Below are positions 1 through 5,917 of a DNA stretch of 9,586 nucleotides, piece after piece. How positions within the stretch are numbered: the stretch's first letter is position 1; each line of letters opens with the position of its first letter. This DNA comes from Bacteroidia bacterium (GTDB lineage: Bacteria > Bacteroidota > Bacteroidia > Cytophagales > Cyclobacteriaceae): assembly GCA_016650355.1 (NCBI GenBank), contig JAENVX010000448.1, positions 1 to 9,586 of the forward strand, read 5' to 3'. A model generated the notes under the pieces. The model saw nothing but the letters and a program-made list of their open reading frames with translations. It searched no databases and had not been told where the DNA came from. A program made the position numbers and the translations under genes.

Positions 1-636
1 ACGTTCTTTAGTACAGTTACATTTGCATCCCACGCAAAGGTTTTGATCAATAGGATTTTAGCTGAAGGTCACGAACTGGCATCACATGGATATTTTCATT
101 CTCAATTTAAAAATGAACACTTGCTTCAATCTAAACTGGAACTTGAGAAAATCTCAGGTCAATCTGTCAATGGTTTTAGAATGGCGCGGATGATGCCAGT
201 TGAAGACAATGCCATTGCCGATGCTGGATATCTTTATAATTCTTCGTTGAACCCGGTTTACCTTCCTGGCCGATATAACAATTTCTTGAAACCCCGTACA
301 GTTTTTCGTACTGGTAAGTTGTTGCAGATACCGGCATCTGCCACTCCGGTAATTCGACTTCCTTTGTTCTGGCTTTCATTTCATAATTTTCCACAATGGT
401 TATATCGTGCTTGCTGCACACGAACTATCAATACGGATAACTATTTAAATATTTATTTTCACCCGTGGGAATTTACTGACCTCAAACAACCAAAATTTGG
501 GCTACCTAGATTTATCTCAAGAAACTCAGGAACACAGATGATTAAGCGATTCAATTTCTGGATCAACTGGCTAAAAAGTAGAGGTTATCAATTTAGCACC
601 CTTTCAGACTTTGCAGAATTATATAAACACAATTAA
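1..636 (+). CDS. Polysaccharide deacetylase, 5' end outside the window
   Basis: The reading frame is open from base 1 and ends at the TAA at 634-636. The true start is upstream; the TTG at 43 is internal. The first residues read TFF, as in the ATFF strand of NodB-fold deacetylases. Next comes EGHELASHGYFHS, whose HxxxH pair (codons 85-87 and 97-99) matches the family's metal-binding second motif; the catalytic Asp motif would lie off-window. Further on are FRMARMMPVEDNAIADAGY, SLNPVYLPGRYN and YFHPWEFTD. The late HPWEF motif is typical of deacetylases from Bacteroidota exopolysaccharide loci, related to the PEP-CTERM-associated type. The family hydrolyses N- or O-acetyl groups on polysaccharides, usually outside the cytoplasm. 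The exact substrate cannot be told. A membrane acetyltransferase follows 29 bp downstream on the same strand, which suggests related glycan chemistry. Family call is firm; substrate is open. Confidence 0.85.
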   Translation, partial: TFFSTVTFASHAKVLINRILAEGHELASHGYFHSQFKNEHLLQSKLELEKISGQSVNGFRMARMMPVEDNAIADAGYLYNSSLNPVYLPGRYNNFLKPRTVFRTGKLLQIPASATPVIRLPLFWLSFHNFPQWLYRACCTRTINTDNYLNIYFHPWEFTDLKQPKFGLPRFISRNSGTQMIKRFNFWINWLKSRGYQFSTLSDFAELYKHN

Positions 637-665
637 TTTTAGCGCACTTTTCATATAATCATTTA

Positions 666-1778
666 ATGGAACAATCTCAACGCCTCTATTCCCTTGATGT
701 CTTCCGTGGTATAACTGTTGCTGCGATGATTCTGGTAAATAATCCTGGCAGTTGGAACACGGTTTACCCTCCATTGCTTCACGCACATTGGAACGGATGT
801 ACTCCAACAGATCTAATTTTTCCATTCTTCCTTTTTATTGTAGGCGTTTCCATTCACTTTGCATATAAGGAAAAGCTTATCGAAGGACTTACTCAAAAAA
901 TACTTCTAAAAATCGTGAAACGCACGCTCATTATTTTTCTATTGGGAATTTTTTTGAGCTTGTTTCCAAAATTTGATTTCGTAGTGGTCCGAATCCCTGG
1001 TGTACTCCAACGGATAAGTTTAGTATTCCTTTCTTGTTCTCTGATCTACTTTAGCGCAAACTGGTTAGCCCAAATTCGTATTGCGATTACCTTACTAGTT
1101 GGATACTTTATATTAATGACGTTTGTTCCCATTCCTGGCTTTGGCCCTGCAAACCTCGAACCTGAAACTAATCTCGGAGCTTGGTTTGACCGGCTGTTAC
1201 TTGATGGCCATCTATGGGCACAAAGTAAAACCTGGGATCCTGAAGGATTGTTAAGCACAGTTCCTGCAATAGCTACCGGGATACTGGGAATGCTAACCGG
1301 AAAACTTTTTTCAACCATCAAAGATCCTGCGCAAAAAACAACATGGTTATTCTTTACAGGTTCGTTACTCATATTATCTGGGCTCGCCTGGAGTTTAGTT
1401 TTTCCCATCAATAAATCTCTTTGGACAAGCAGTTATGTATTATACTCTGCGGGTATTGCAATGCAATTTCTGGCAGGATTTTATTGGTTAATTGACGTTC
1501 AAGGCTACAAGAAATGGTTTGCACCTTTCATTTATTATGGAATGAACGCCATTTTTGTATTTGTTGCTTCGGGATTGCTCGCCAAGACTTTAATCCGCAT
1601 AAAAATCACCCTTGAAGAAGGTAAAGAAATTTCACTATGGGCTTATCTGTATCAAACCCTTTATGCAAGTTGGCTCAGGCCTTACAATGCTTCCTTATTT
1701 TTCGCACTTACTCTGTTAATATTTTTTTTTGTTATTCTTTGGTGGATGTATAAAAGAAAAATATTCATCAAAGTGTAA
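666..1778 (+). CDS. Multipass membrane acyltransferase, HGSNAT/NagX-like (COG4299)
   Basis: This 370-residue, strongly hydrophobic protein has roughly ten membrane segments. The N-terminus carries the family signature: SLDVFRGITVAAMILVNNPG (residues 9-28), then LLHAHWNGCTPTDLIFPFF (37-55) and GVLQRISL. His39 in HAHWNG lines up, from memory, with the histidine of human heparan-alpha-glucosaminide N-acetyltransferase that takes the acetyl group from cytosolic acetyl-CoA and passes it across the membrane to a glucosamine end. Bacterial relatives (NagX) occur in chitin or amino-sugar utilisation loci. The likely role is periplasmic acetylation of an amino sugar or glycan in the inner membrane. 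It starts at ATG 666, placing the signature close to the N-terminus as in relatives. A deacetylase precedes it and a broken secreted-protein gene begins 2 bp after it, so the three probably share a transcript. The family is clear; acceptor sugar is unknown. Confidence 0.88.
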   Translation: MEQSQRLYSLDVFRGITVAAMILVNNPGSWNTVYPPLLHAHWNGCTPTDLIFPFFLFIVGVSIHFAYKEKLIEGLTQKILLKIVKRTLIIFLLGIFLSLFPKFDFVVVRIPGVLQRISLVFLSCSLIYFSANWLAQIRIAITLLVGYFILMTFVPIPGFGPANLEPETNLGAWFDRLLLDGHLWAQSKTWDPEGLLSTVPAIATGILGMLTGKLFSTIKDPAQKTTWLFFTGSLLILSGLAWSLVFPINKSLWTSSYVLYSAGIAMQFLAGFYWLIDVQGYKKWFAPFIYYGMNAIFVFVASGLLAKTLIRIKITLEEGKEISLWAYLYQTLYASWLRPYNASLFFALTLLIFFFVILWWMYKRKIFIKV

Positions 1779-1780
1779 AG

Positions 1781-2217
1781 ATGAAACTGTGGTTTTTTTT
1801 CGCATTATTTTCAATAGCCTTTCAAAACGTTAATGGCCCAGCGTCAAGGTGTGAAAGGTCAACTCTATTGGATCAATCCAATTGCTGGCTCCAACAATGA
1901 TAACATTCCTCAAAGAGGCGTAGTCAGAGAAATTATTGTATACGAATTAGCAACACCTTCTGATGTAGAACTAGAAGATGGATTTTTTAAGAAAGTTCAT
2001 ACCAAACTTATCAGTCGGGCATTTTCCAACAGATGGTTCATTCAAAGTTAAACTAGAGGCTGGTCGCTATTCGATTTTTGTGAAAGAGGATAAAGGGCAT
2101 TATGCGAATGTCTTTGACAGTGAAAACCACATTAGCCCAATTACCGTAAAACCCAGAAAATACTCATGGATTACAATCTCGATCAATTACGAATCACCGT
2201 ATAAATCCCAGCACTGA
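1781..2217 (+). pseudogene. Secreted small protein, interrupted by two +1 frameshifts
   Basis: Three overlapping frames give one coherent protein. Frame 2 from ATG 1781 gives a signal peptide (MKLWFFFALFSIAFQNVNG). Frame 3 from about 1838 gives QRQGVKGQLYWINP...GVVREIIVYELATPSD...FFKKVHTKLI. Frame 1 from about 2017 gives VGHFPTDGSFKVKLEAGRYSIFVKEDKGHYANVFD and ends at TGA 2215-2217. Removing one C from the CCC at 1837-1839 and one base near 2014-2018 yields 435 nt, an intact protein of about 144 residues. The middle (GSFKVKLEAGRYSIFV) resembles the beta-sandwich of carboxypeptidase-regulatory-like or PEGA-type domains, so a secreted or periplasmic protein is likely; its role is unknown. It lies 2 bp after the acetyltransferase gene, as an operon partner. 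Both shifts are single-base insertions, so sequencing error is as possible as real decay. Confidence 0.72.
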
Positions 2218-2281
2218 CAATTTGAAATTCTGGATCATTAGAAATAAACCAGGCATCCATACTTATTTCTTAATTGTTGCG

Positions 2282-2309
2282 TGCAACCTACTTCACCAAT
2301 TCTGCATCT
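2282..2309 (+). promoter_or_regulatory. Possible ECF-type promoter of the sigma/anti-sigma operon
   Basis: TGCAACCT at 2282-2289 has the AAC core expected of an ECF sigma -35 element. CATCT at 2305-2309 could be the -10, resembling the CGTC/GTCT type, with about 15 bp between. It sits 20 bp before the ATG at 2329 of an ECF sigma gene, and such operons are often autoregulated. TGCAAC also forms one half of a small palindrome (GTTGC-GT-GCAAC, 2276-2287). This is inference from spacing and resemblance only. No housekeeping TAnnTTTG element is seen in the 111-bp gap 2218-2328. Confidence 0.33.
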
Positions 2310-2328
2310 TGCTATTGAAACTATTTAA

Positions 2329-2910
2329 ATGCGATTCCAGATTTACCGGACTAGTGAGCTAAATATGATCGAAGGGTGCAAAAAGGGCGACCGTAGTGCC
2401 CAGAAGCTCCTGTATGATCGATTTTCTGGGAAAATGTTTGCCCTTTGCTGCCGCTATGTAAAGGATAAAATGGAAGCGGAAGACGTTTTGGTAACTGCTT
2501 TCACGAAAATTTTGGAGAGGATTCATCAATATAAAGGCGATGGAAGTTTTGAGGGATGGATTCGAAGAGTAATGGTGAACGAATCGTTGAGCTATTTGCG
2601 CAAGAACAAGAGTATGTATTTGGAGACTGATATTGAGGCGGCTGATCAGGAGCCAAATTATGACAGACTTGAAAATCAATTGGAAGCGCAAGACTTATTG
2701 AAGTTGATTTCAGAGCTACCAAGTGGCTACCGAATCGTTTTCAATCTCTACGCGATCGATGGCTATTCACACAAAGAAATTGGTGAGCAACTTGGAATAA
2801 ATGAGAATACATCCAAATCTCAATTGAGTCGTGCTAGGTCTTTACTTCAAAAGCGATTGCTAGTGTTGGATGAAACCGGAACAAAGGAATTTAAAGAAAA
2901 TGATATATGA
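2329..2910 (+). CDS. ECF-type RNA polymerase sigma-70 factor
   Basis: This 193-residue protein has the two-domain ECF layout. Region 2 spans about 27-94 (LLYDRFSGKMFALCCRYVKD, EAEDVLVTAFTKILERIHQY, GSFEGWIRRVMVNESLSYLR). Region 4 spans about 124-176 (ELPSGYRIVFNLYAIDGYSH, then a helix-turn-helix KEIGEQLGINENTSKSQLSRAR). The EDVLVTAFTKI and NTSKSQLSRAR wording is characteristic of Bacteroidota ECF factors. It directs RNA polymerase to a specific regulon and is held inactive by a membrane anti-sigma factor. The next gene overlaps its stop by 4 bp (ATGA), as expected of translational coupling with that anti-sigma factor. ATG 2329 was chosen because homologous N-termini (SExELIEGCKKGD) need residues before the internal ATG at 2365; the latter remains possible. 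The inducing signal is not known. Confidence 0.93.
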   Translation: MRFQIYRTSELNMIEGCKKGDRSAQKLLYDRFSGKMFALCCRYVKDKMEAEDVLVTAFTKILERIHQYKGDGSFEGWIRRVMVNESLSYLRKNKSMYLETDIEAADQEPNYDRLENQLEAQDLLKLISELPSGYRIVFNLYAIDGYSHKEIGEQLGINENTSKSQLSRARSLLQKRLLVLDETGTKEFKENDI

Positions 2911-3578
2911 ATAAAATAGATAGATTCTTTAAGAAGAAGCTCGGTGATCTTCAACTAGATCCAACCTCATCGGCATGGGCCAAACTTGAAACAAATATTT
3001 CAAAAAAAAATAAAGGGATAGTTTGGTTCAGAGCAGCTGCTGCTCTTTTACTAATGGGTCTTTCAATAGCGGCAATTGTTTTGCTACGGAACGGTGAGGA
3101 AAATCAACAATTGGTTGAGGGGATGAAAAGTATTAGCACAACCGTGCCTGGCGTAAGCGAAATAAAAGCAGATAGTTCAAACATTTTAGCGCCTTCACAA
3201 CCGAACAAATTAAATGTCGCGAAAAGAAAATCAAATTCAAAAAAGGAAAAAATAACTGAGCCATCTACAATTCAATCAATTGAACAAGTGAATAATATCG
3301 AAACATTAAAAATCAAAACATTCTCAGCCGAAGCAGTTGCCAAAGTAGTCAACCAGGAAAAACCAATTGTTATTGAATTCACACTTGAAACAATTCTGCC
3401 ACACAAAAAGGAAACGTTTGTTACCGCTGAAGCAAGTGAAAAGAAAAACAGTTTACAAAAAGCTCTTGACTTTGCAAGAGATGCCAAAAACAGTGATCTC
3501 CCGGTGGGGGGACTGCGTCAGGCAAAAGACGATTTATTTGCATTGAATTTTATAAAAGACAAACAGAAAAAACAATAA
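2907..3578 (+). CDS. Putative single-pass anti-sigma factor
   Basis: This 223-residue protein starts at ATG 2907, overlapping the sigma gene stop by 4 bp. A short cytoplasmic head (1-39) contains DPTSSAWAKLE, a pattern seen in Bacteroidota anti-sigma proteins. One transmembrane helix follows (about 42-60, AAAALLLMGLSIAAIVLLR). The rest is a Lys/Ser/Thr-rich periplasmic segment of low complexity ending in GGLRQAKDDLFALNFIKDKQ, a compact and possibly conserved tail. No Cys/His zinc motif of the ZAS type and no FecR domain are visible. The call rests on gene order (sigma / membrane protein / outer-membrane protein), topology and the head motif. The head would bind the sigma factor at the inner membrane, while the periplasmic part would sense envelope conditions or the product of the next gene, which begins 1 bp after its stop. 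Moderately sure. Confidence 0.72.
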   Translation: MNKIDRFFKKKLGDLQLDPTSSAWAKLETNISKKNKGIVWFRAAAALLLMGLSIAAIVLLRNGEENQQLVEGMKSISTTVPGVSEIKADSSNILAPSQPNKLNVAKRKSNSKKEKITEPSTIQSIEQVNNIETLKIKTFSAEAVAKVVNQEKPIVIEFTLETILPHKKETFVTAEASEKKNSLQKALDFARDAKNSDLPVGGLRQAKDDLFALNFIKDKQKKQ

Positions 3579-3579
3579 T

Positions 3580-4581
3580 ATGAAAAAGAAATTTTTAGCA
3601 ATCTTGGTTTTGGTGTTAACCATCAGTCAGCTACCTCAGGCCCAGACGAAAGCCGCAGACTCCGTTATCATTCGTGTTGGAGAAGGAAGTAAAGTAATCT
3701 TCGCCATTCAAGACAAAAAGGATTTGGAGACGCTTAAGCATTACGATTTTCAAGCATTGATGGAAGACATGATTACTAAGTTGGAAAACAAGGATACGAC
3801 CTCCAGTAAGAAACCTTCAATAGAATACCTTAAAGATTCGGTTGCAATAGAAAAACAAGTGGTGGCTACTGAACCTGAAAAACTGATCGAAGAGAATTGG
3901 AATGAGGACACTCATAAACACGAGCGTTATAAAGGAAGAAGAACTTATCATTCCGTTAATATTGACTTGGGCACAAACAACTATTTATCCAACGGGCAAT
4001 TTCCGGATCAAACCAATGAACTGTATACTGTAAAACCCTGGGGCTCCTGGTATGTTGGGATAAATTCTATTCAGCGCACCCGCGTGGCGAGAAAGTTTTT
4101 TATTGAGTGGGGCGGTGGAGTAAGTTGGTATAATTTCAAATTTCAGAATACCCGAACTTCTATCTCGAAAGATGATACAGGTTTAATCTTTTCGGAAGAT
4201 ACACGTGATATCAACTTCTTGAAAAGTAAATTAACAGCCACTTACCTTAATGCTTCGTTAGTTCCGATTCTTGATTTTGGCGGCAACCGAAGAAGGACTT
4301 CATTATTTGAAGGTCACGGCTCCGATTCATTTAGAATAGGTGTAGGTCCATATGTCGGCTACAGAATTGACAGCTATTCAAAGCAAGTTTATAAGGAGGA
4401 TGGAGAAAAACGAAAAAACCGCGAGCGAGATAATTTATATCTGAACAATATACGATATGGATTGAGGGCACAAATTGGTTTTAATGACATCGATTTTTTT
4501 ATCAATTATGACACAAACGAGCTTTTCTCAACTGGAAAAGGTCCTCAGTTAAACGCGTTTAGTTTTGGGATAACACTTTAA
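3580..4581 (+). CDS. Secreted outer-membrane beta-barrel protein of the sigma operon
   Basis: The 333-residue product begins with a signal peptide (MKKKFLAILVLVLTISQLPQAQ, cleavage near residue 22). A short periplasmic module with DSVIIRVGEGSKVIFAIQ and DLETLKHYDFQALMEDMITK (about 27-69) is followed by a charged linker to about 120. From there to the end, alternating aromatic/polar strands are separated by Gly- and Asn-rich turns (for example SVNIDLGTNNYL, FFIEWGGGVSWYNF, RIGVGPYVGYRI, YGLRAQIGFNDIDFFINYD), ending in FSFGITL with a hydrophobic last residue. This fits an eight-stranded type outer-membrane barrel. It lies 1 bp after the anti-sigma gene, so it is the third cistron of the module and may be a target or the sensed partner of that pair. 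No enzymatic motif is seen. Location is well supported; function is not recognised. Confidence 0.72.
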   Translation: MKKKFLAILVLVLTISQLPQAQTKAADSVIIRVGEGSKVIFAIQDKKDLETLKHYDFQALMEDMITKLENKDTTSSKKPSIEYLKDSVAIEKQVVATEPEKLIEENWNEDTHKHERYKGRRTYHSVNIDLGTNNYLSNGQFPDQTNELYTVKPWGSWYVGINSIQRTRVARKFFIEWGGGVSWYNFKFQNTRTSISKDDTGLIFSEDTRDINFLKSKLTATYLNASLVPILDFGGNRRRTSLFEGHGSDSFRIGVGPYVGYRIDSYSKQVYKEDGEKRKNRERDNLYLNNIRYGLRAQIGFNDIDFFINYDTNELFSTGKGPQLNAFSFGITL

Positions 4582-4589
4582 GGGTTCAA

Positions 4590-4641
4590 GTTCCAAGTCA
4601 AAGACTGGCACAGTCTCAACCAGAAATCTTCGACTTGGAAC
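4590..4641. repeat. Nested inverted repeat between convergent genes, possible bidirectional terminator
   Basis: GTTCCAAGTC (4590-4599) and GACTTGGAAC (4632-4641) are perfect inverted 10-mers. Including one mismatch the arms reach 15 bp (4590-4604 and 4627-4641). Inside them a second hairpin, AGACTG-GCA-CAGTCT (4602-4616), has 6-bp arms and a 3-nt loop. The element fills the 79-bp gap between the convergent outer-membrane protein gene and the minus-strand membrane protein gene, starting 8 bp after the former's stop. No long U-run follows on either strand, so it may equally be a dispersed intergenic repeat unit rather than a canonical intrinsic terminator. Confidence 0.55.
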
Positions 4642-4660
4642 CAGGAGTAAAAGTTAAGAC

Positions 4661-5155
4661 CTAAAAGGAGTATTTGCTCTTTAGCAATAATTCCCTCTCG
4701 TCATTTCGTACTGAAAGATCATTACAGAATCGCTTGGGAGTTGGCCATTGCCACCATATCCAAATCATGATAAAGCCAAAGGCAATTGCCAACCAAAGAC
4801 TGCCCGTAAGGAAAAACCCTATGTTCATAAAAAAGGCGGACGAAGAACCCAAACTAGTCCGCACCAATGCCAGCGGAAAATAGCGATCCATCTTATCGCC
4901 AAGGGCTACCTCTTTGCTTACCTTTACAAATTCCTTTCTCAGATATAGGTGAACAGTTGCGAGTCCTGCCAAGGCTACAAGAAAAAGTCCCCCCTCCAAC
5001 ATGACAAGTACATCCGGATCTTGAATGATTGGTAGGATTTTTTCTACTTGCGCCTGGTAATAAAGAAACAAGAACAGCGCTAATGGTACCAGCACCAGTA
5101 TGTAGCAAACGTTATACAGTTTATAGAAGTATCCCTTTATGGAAGTGAAAATCAT
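4661..5155 (-). CDS. Four-helix integral membrane protein, function unknown
   Basis: The protein has 164 residues from ATG 5155. Four hydrophobic helices are apparent at about 15-33 (NVCYILVLVPLALFLFLYY), 50-72, 95-118 and 119-137 (LWLAIAFGFIMIWIWWQW). The tail (PTPKRFCNDLSVRNDERELL) is hydrophilic and charged, and a loop at 73-93 is rich in Lys and Glu. An in-frame TTG at 5176 would add seven residues, but a clean -7 element (5174-5181) overlaps it, which supports the ATG. The gene is divergent from the TetR-family gene with 63 bp between starts and convergent with the outer-membrane protein gene. I do not recognise a named family. The divergent pairing raises the chance that the TetR protein controls it, which is inference only. 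Confidence 0.7.
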   Translation of the reverse strand: MIFTSIKGYFYKLYNVCYILVLVPLALFLFLYYQAQVEKILPIIQDPDVLVMLEGGLFLVALAGLATVHLYLRKEFVKVSKEVALGDKMDRYFPLALVRTSLGSSSAFFMNIGFFLTGSLWLAIAFGFIMIWIWWQWPTPKRFCNDLSVRNDERELLLKSKYSF

Positions 5156-5173
5156 GGGCAATTCAGCATATTT

Positions 5174-5181
5174 CAAATTTA
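5174..5181 (-). promoter_or_regulatory. Bacteroidota -7 element for the minus-strand membrane protein gene
   Basis: On the minus strand these bases read TAAATTTG, an exact match to the phylum's TAnnTTTG -7 element. It lies 18 bp before the ATG at 5155, leaving a short leader. No convincing TTG-type -33 element stands at the usual spacing, so confidence is moderate. Confidence 0.45.
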
Positions 5182-5187
5182 ATTAAT

Positions 5188-5195
5188 TATCTTCG
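5188..5195 (+). promoter_or_regulatory. Possible -7 element for the TetR-family gene
   Basis: TATCTTCG differs at one position from TAnnTTTG and is 23 bp before the ATG at 5219. It sits back to back with the minus-strand -7 element, so the 63-bp gap could hold two divergent promoters. No clear -33 element is visible. Tentative. Confidence 0.3.
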
Positions 5196-5218
5196 GTTAT
5201 TTATAAGACTAATTGTTG

Positions 5219-5803
5219 ATGGAGGCTGTCGTAAACTTATCCCGAAAAGAACAAGTCATTCGTAAAGCTGCGGAACTTTTTCGCGAGAAGGGTTATGCTG
5301 CATCATCCATGCGCGACCTGGCGCAAAAACTTGGTATTGAAGCCGCAAGCCTGTATTCCCATATCAAATCCAAAGAAGAAATTCTTCACAGCCTATGCTT
5401 CGACATGGCAACTGAGTTCAGAAAATCGCTTGTAGAAGTTGAAAAGTTAAATGTCACAGCGAGCGAAAGACTTCGACTGGGAATTATTGGGCATGTAGAG
5501 GTGATGGCCAAAGACCTCACCGCATCAGCTGTTTTTATGAACGAGCATCGTCACTTGAGTCAACCTTACTTGCGAGACTTCTTGCTATTACGGATCAATT
5601 ATATTAATCGCTTCAAAGCAATAATTGAATTAGGAATAAAAAATGGCGAATTCAAAAATACAATCAATACAAAACTGGCAGTCATGACCTTATTCTCATC
5701 GCTTAACTGGATGCCACAGTGGTATGATCCCGGATCAGTGATACGACCCACTGAATTGGGACAACAACTTTCTGACATGCTTGTAAATGGGCTAAAAAAA
5801 TAG
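5219..5803 (+). CDS. TetR/AcrR-family regulator, probably of the paa operon
   Basis: The protein has 194 residues. The N-terminal TetR DNA-binding domain is plain: RKEQVIRKAAELFREKGYAASSMRDLA followed by the helix-turn-helix KLGIEAASLYSHIKSKEEIL (about 38-57). The C-terminal ligand and dimer domain resembles the KstR2 C-terminal type: FMNEHRHLSQPYLRDFLLLR, then FKAIIELGIKNGEF and a late NWMPQWYDPGS stretch. Members with this C-domain often respond to acyl-CoA esters. The gene is 114 bp upstream of paaA on the same strand, so a role as a PaaR-like repressor released by phenylacetyl-CoA is likely by context. Start is ATG 5219, which keeps the usual short lead before the first helix; two in-frame TTG codons just upstream (5213, 5216) are less likely. 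The family is certain; effector and target are inferred. Confidence 0.9.
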   Translation: MEAVVNLSRKEQVIRKAAELFREKGYAASSMRDLAQKLGIEAASLYSHIKSKEEILHSLCFDMATEFRKSLVEVEKLNVTASERLRLGIIGHVEVMAKDLTASAVFMNEHRHLSQPYLRDFLLLRINYINRFKAIIELGIKNGEFKNTINTKLAVMTLFSSLNWMPQWYDPGSVIRPTELGQQLSDMLVNGLKK

Positions 5804-5872
5804 GTATTCACATTCCTGTCAAACCATCAAACATATCTTTCCTAAGGATTTAACTTTCCTTTCTTGTACTTT

Positions 5873-5898
5873 ACTAACTTTGCCAAACACTCGTTAGT
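5873..5898 (+). promoter_or_regulatory. paa operon promoter -7 element with candidate TetR operator half-sites
   Basis: TAACTTTG at 5875-5882 matches the Bacteroidota -7 consensus TAnnTTTG exactly and lies 35 bp before the paaA ATG, placing transcription start near 5888. The -33 region has only a weak TTTA (5849-5852). Inverted half-sites ACTAAC (5873-5878) and GTTAGT (5893-5898) flank the predicted start with 14 bp between them. CGTTAGT resembles half-operators of TetR-type regulators, and a small palindrome CACT-CGTT-AGTG (5888-5899) includes it. Binding here would block initiation. The -7 element is well supported; the operator is an inference. Confidence 0.5.
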
Positions 5899-5917
5899 GA
5901 GTTAAAAAAAGCTTACC

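Noticed and set aside
1046..1411. A 121-codon open frame on the minus strand within the acetyltransferase gene
   Set aside because: It is a shadow of a clear membrane protein gene, with no recognisable motif or start context.
1833..2051. A separate 72-codon gene, with another at 1978-2217
   Set aside because: The two pieces join, together with the signal peptide from ATG 1781, into one secreted protein; neither has a credible start or complete fold alone.
2276..2287. Palindrome GTTGC-GT-GCAAC as an operator
   Set aside because: It is only 5-bp arms and overlaps the candidate ECF -35; a random match cannot be excluded, so it is noted only under the promoter.
4661..5176. Longer form of the minus-strand membrane protein starting at TTG 5176
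   Set aside because: The TTG lies inside an exact -7 promoter element; ATG 5155 is preferred.
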